From assembly GCA_002050235.1 (NCBI GenBank), contig MWST01000044.1, positions 1 to 57,159 of the forward strand: a stretch of DNA of 57,159 nt, in the 5' to 3' direction. A program made the translations under genes and the position numbers. Below, one piece after another: positions 55,263 through 57,159 of the stretch (its first letter is position 1; every line of letters starts with the position of its first letter). A model generated the notes under the pieces. It saw nothing but the letters and a program-made list of their open reading frames with translations. It did no database searches and was not told where the DNA came from. Source of the stretch: Polyangiaceae bacterium UTPRO1. Its GTDB lineage: Bacteria > Desulfobacterota > Binatia > UTPRO1.

Positions 55263-56039
55263 TCAGAACGCGGGCGGCCGGCGAAAGGGCTGCGGGCCCG
55301 GTCGCGGCGGAACCGCCGGGCCGTGGAGTCGGCCGGCCGGATTCGAGAGCGGCGTGATGCGGTCCGGGATCGGTCCGGGCGGTCCGCTCGGAATCGGCGC
55401 GAACGGCATGCCGTTGCCGAAGCCGGGATCCCAGCTCCACCGGGTGAGCACGGGCGCGCGCTCGACGGTGCGGATGACGACCGCCGGCGCCGGCGGCGGC
55501 TCGACCACGATGTTCGGCGCCACGACGATGGTCTGCGGCTCGGCCGGCTCCGGCGCGGCGCTCGGCGGCGGACCTGCGACGCCGAGCCCGGAGGCGACGC
55601 GCAGCACCGCCGCCTCGGCGCTCGCTTCGCTCTGGGCCAGCCGATGACCGCGCGCCGCGGCGCGTGCCGCCCGGGTCACCTCTTCGACGACGGGGGCGGT
55701 CAGGGCTGCGGCAGGATGCCAGCCCGCGCTCGGGTAGATGCCGACGAGCCCGAGGGCGGACACGGCGCTCTGGGTGTCGCTCGCCACCAGCCCGAGCTCG
55801 CGCGCGATGCCGTTCGCGAAGGCCGCCTGGGCGGTCTCTGACGTGCTTTCGATGGGCGGCGGCACGCGCGACTGGAAGACTCTGGCGGCGGCGCGCGCGC
55901 CTTCCGGGACATTGGCGAGCGTATCGTCGAGGTGCATGACCCCGTGCGCGTCGACCCAGCGGTAGATCTCGCCGTGCGCCGGCGTCGCTACGGCTGCGGC
56001 GAGGAGAGCGGCGAGCGCGAGTCGTGTCATCGGCACCAC
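55263..56039 (-). CDS. Secreted DUF4124-domain, Pro-rich protein
   Basis: The 258-residue protein starts with a signal peptide (LALAALLAAAVATPAHG) and a DUF4124 segment (EIYRWVDAHGVMHLDDTLANVPEGA), then an Ala-rich helical middle and a Pro-rich C-terminus (IVVEPPPAPAVVIRTV, PIPSGPPGPIPD, PRPGPQPFRRPPAF). DUF4124 often marks periplasmic proteins; function unknown. Starts at GTG 56039/56036 and ATG 56030 are all possible; GTG 56039 is 7 nt past a -10 box. The transglycosylase at 46665 has a related N-terminus. Confidence 0.7.
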   Translation of the reverse strand: MVPMTRLALAALLAAAVATPAHGEIYRWVDAHGVMHLDDTLANVPEGARAAARVFQSRVPPPIESTSETAQAAFANGIARELGLVASDTQSAVSALGLVGIYPSAGWHPAAALTAPVVEEVTRAARAAARGHRLAQSEASAEAAVLRVASGLGVAGPPPSAAPEPAEPQTIVVAPNIVVEPPPAPAVVIRTVERAPVLTRWSWDPGFGNGMPFAPIPSGPPGPIPDRITPLSNPAGRLHGPAVPPRPGPQPFRRPPAF

Positions 56040-56046
56040 GCCTCGA

Positions 56047-56075
56047 CATCTAGGCCCGAGACGGCATCGAGGCAA
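56047..56075 (-). promoter_or_regulatory. Putative promoter of the DUF4124 gene
   Basis: Minus strand: -35 TTGCCT (56070-56075), a 17-nt spacer, -10 TAGATG (56047-56052), then 7 nt to GTG 56039. The geometry matches the other leaderless-type sites. Confidence 0.45.
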
Positions 56076-56109
56076 ATCGAACGCTCCCGCGCGCGCCGCC
56101 GACAGCGCC

Positions 56110-56139
56110 TTGCCGGTCGAGACGACGGCATGGTACGAA
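56110..56139 (+). promoter_or_regulatory. Putative tRNA-Cys/tRNA-Leu promoter
   Basis: -35 TTGCCG (56110-56115), an 18-nt spacer and -10 TACGAA (56134-56139), 14 nt before the tRNA-Cys 5' end. Confidence 0.45.
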
Positions 56140-56153
56140 AGCCCTTCCTTCAG

Positions 56154-56226
56154 GGCGGCGTACCCAAGTGGCTAAGGGAGAGGTCTGCAAAACCTCGATG
56201 CAGCGGTTCGAATCCGCTCGCCGCCT
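56154..56226 (+). tRNA. tRNA-Cys(GCA)
   Basis: A 73-nt cloverleaf: acceptor GGCGGCG with CGCCGCC, anticodon stem GAGGT/ACCTC around CTGCAAA (anticodon GCA), T-loop TTCGAAT. The discriminator is T (U73), as expected for Cys. CCA not encoded. Confidence 0.96.
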
Positions 56227-56250
56227 CTCGTTTTCTTTCCGTGTTCCCGC

Positions 56251-56324
56251 GCTGGTGTAGCCCAAGCGGCAGAGGCAGCTGACTTAAAATCAGCCCAGTG
56301 GGGGTTCGAGTCCCTCCACCAGCA
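56251..56324 (+). tRNA. tRNA-Leu(UAA) with a short (class I) variable loop
   Basis: A clean 74-nt cloverleaf: acceptor GCTGGTG/CACCAGC, D-arm GCC/GGC, anticodon stem GCTGA/TCAGC around CTTAAAA (anticodon TAA), T-arm with TTCGAGT, discriminator A. Bacterial tRNA-Leu normally has a long variable arm; here it is only CCAGT. The amino acid is assigned from the anticodon alone. It is 24 nt after tRNA-Cys, so both are probably on one transcript. CCA not encoded. Confidence 0.85.
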
Positions 56325-56581
56325 TCCGTCTTGCGATCGCGCGGCGCACAGCGCGATCTGCGGCAGATCGCAGTTGCCATATGGTTAGCGCATACGTCCG
56401 CCGCCGCCGCATCGAGGGTCGCGAGCGAGAAAACGGTTGCGCTACGGGGGACCCGTCTGGCAGATGAGATGGCACGTTAGTGCCGTCACAGCGATCGTCC
56501 AGCCGCGAAGATACCGGGGTGCGCGCACGCGGCGCCGCCGCGGCCTCGGGCTCGGACGGATCGCACAACCAGGGAGTCGTC
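56325..56581. other. Intergenic region with palindrome and hairpin
   Basis: Between tRNA-Leu and the last gene. It holds a 19-bp palindrome (56353-56371), a TATGGT -10-like box (56380-56385), a GGCAC-GTTA-GTGCC hairpin (56471-56484) and a Shine-Dalgarno (AGGGAG) just before 56582. No reading frame is convincing. Confidence 0.5.
56353..56371 (+). promoter_or_regulatory. 19-bp palindrome where a -35 box would sit
   Basis: GCGATCTGC-G-GCAGATCGC, two perfect 9-bp arms around one base. It ends 8 nt before a TATGGT -10-like hexamer (56380-56385), and no -35 hexamer is seen, so it may be an operator of a regulated promoter for the secreted protein downstream. Confidence 0.4.
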
Positions 56582-57159
56582 ATGAAGCTCGTTACCGCCG
56601 TCATCGCCGCCGTGCTCTTGGGGCTTCTCGCCGTATCCGCTCAGGCGGCGCCGGTCGATTGCGAGGCAGCGCGCTGCGCTGTTCAGGCGACCATCGACGC
56701 CGAATGTCCGTGTGCCGCAGCCAAGAACCACAGCCGCTACACGGCCTGCGTGAACCGGGTCGTGAACCGCCTCGCCCGCACGGGGGAGCTGCCGAAGAAG
56801 TGCCGCGCCAAGATCCAGGGCTGCGCGATCCGCTCGGTGTGCGGCAAGCGCGACGGGACGGTTGCCTGTCGACTCCCCGGCTCTGCGGTGACGGGTCGCT
56901 GCCGGCCGCTCGCGTCGGCAGCGTTGTGCACGGGCCGGGGCGGTACGGTGGTCGCGTCGTGTTGCGACAGTTGCGGAGAGCCGACGCCGATAGCGACGCT
57001 AACGGCGACGCCCGCGCCGACGGCGACCGCGACCGTGGTGGCGCCGACGGCGACCGCGACCGTGGTGGCGCCGACGGCGACCGCGACCGCGGTGGCGCCG
57101 ACGGCGACCGCGACCGCGGTGGCGCCGACGGCGACCGCGACCGTGGTGGCGCCGACGGC
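56582..57159 (+). CDS. Secreted Cys-rich protein with tandem-repeat tail, partial
   Basis: Open to the end of the window, so the C-terminus is missing. It begins with a signal peptide (MKLVTAVIAAVLLGLLAVSAQA), then a Cys-rich domain of about 115 residues (CPCAAAKNHSRYTACV, LPKKCRAKIQGCAIRSVCGK, ASCCDSCGEPTP) and a low-complexity stalk of 9-residue repeats (APTATATVV). The Cys-rich domain resembles a family I recall from Binatia-type genomes. The start is set by AGGGAG. Probably an exported or cell-surface protein; function unknown. Confidence 0.78.
   Translation, partial: MKLVTAVIAAVLLGLLAVSAQAAPVDCEAARCAVQATIDAECPCAAAKNHSRYTACVNRVVNRLARTGELPKKCRAKIQGCAIRSVCGKRDGTVACRLPGSAVTGRCRPLASAALCTGRGGTVVASCCDSCGEPTPIATLTATPAPTATATVVAPTATATVVAPTATATAVAPTATATAVAPTATATVVAPT
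57014..57159 (+). repeat. 27-bp in-frame tandem repeat
   Basis: Five complete copies of a 27-bp unit (57014-57148) and 11 nt of a sixth at the window edge. Copies differ only by T or C at one site (GACCGTGGTG or GACCGCGGTG), giving Val-Val or Ala-Val in the encoded 9-residue unit. A likely variable-number repeat. Confidence 0.9.

Noticed and set aside
48036..56324. Genomic island bounded by tRNA att sites
   Set aside because: No direct repeat of a tRNA 3' end and no integrase or transposase was found between the tRNAs; the genes look like ordinary chromosomal ones.
57014..57159. CRISPR array
   Set aside because: The repeats are contiguous with no spacers, in frame with a secreted protein, and code for a regular peptide.

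Overview
The window is very GC-rich chromosomal DNA. It is gene-dense and read on both strands in long, overlapping operons. Gene orders such as glyA-nrdR-ribD-ribBA-ribH-nusB, rimP-nusA-ylxR-infB-ylxP-rbfA-truB-rpsO-pnp and purB-purS-purQ-purL-purF, together with LptE (an LPS outer membrane), an F420-type luciferase-like oxidoreductase, and secreted Cys-rich and DUF4124 proteins, suggest a deltaproteobacterium-like organism, possibly of the Binatia (Desulfobacterota_B) type. The taxonomic placement is inference from gene content. No phage, insertion sequence, CRISPR array or plasmid function is visible.

Layout. 1-8466 (+): end of glyA, nrdR, riboflavin genes (without riboflavin synthase), nusB, leuS, lptE, holA. 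8487-13601: rpsT (-), murJ (+), mazG (-), grxC (+), a GcvR-like ACT protein (-), an alpha/beta hydrolase (-) and a small unknown (-). 13675-21733: the accessory centre of the window. Six overlapping minus-strand genes (HAD phosphatase, nucleotidyltransferase, ATP-grasp enzyme, class III aminotransferase, Gfo/Idh oxidoreductase, CDP-alcohol phosphatidyltransferase fusion) face a second plus-strand CDP-alcohol phosphatidyltransferase fusion and a YbhN/HpnL-like membrane protein. Together they look like a pathway making an unknown (amino-)polyol phosphodiester or lipid head group. 21730-24852 (-): purN, purM, a methyltransferase, comF. 25085-28137 (+): small membrane protein, yqeY, greA, an acyl-CoA synthetase, then a strong terminator. 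28405-46584 (+): transcription and translation genes, pnp, an M16 peptidase, five purine genes, nadB. 46665-57159: lytic transglycosylase, pgsA, tRNA-Gly, patatin, pepF, PDZ protein, a small secreted protein, family-5 uracil-DNA glycosylase, an LLM oxidoreductase, a DUF4124 protein, tRNA-Cys, an odd short-armed tRNA-Leu(UAA), and the start of a secreted protein with 27-bp tandem repeats.

Two signals stand out. First, at nine operon starts I read a -35/-10 pair with a 17-18 nt spacer whose -10 ends only 6-10 nt before the start codon, with no Shine-Dalgarno. This implies leaderless mRNAs as a common mode here, and it helps fix start codons (for example purM at 23449 and the HAD gene at 19388). 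A tRNA-Gly promoter (TTGACA, 17 nt, TATGGT) gives an internal reference for the -10 box. Second, the 13675-21733 cluster has no pathway name that I know.

How the genes work together: two blocks supply most of purine synthesis (PurM, N, B, S, Q, L, F); the riboflavin block lacks ribE and its RibBA has an altered DHBP-synthase half; the ribosome/transcription block is a standard nusA-infB operon; pgsA makes ordinary phosphatidylglycerol beside the unusual CDP-alcohol enzymes of the accessory cluster.
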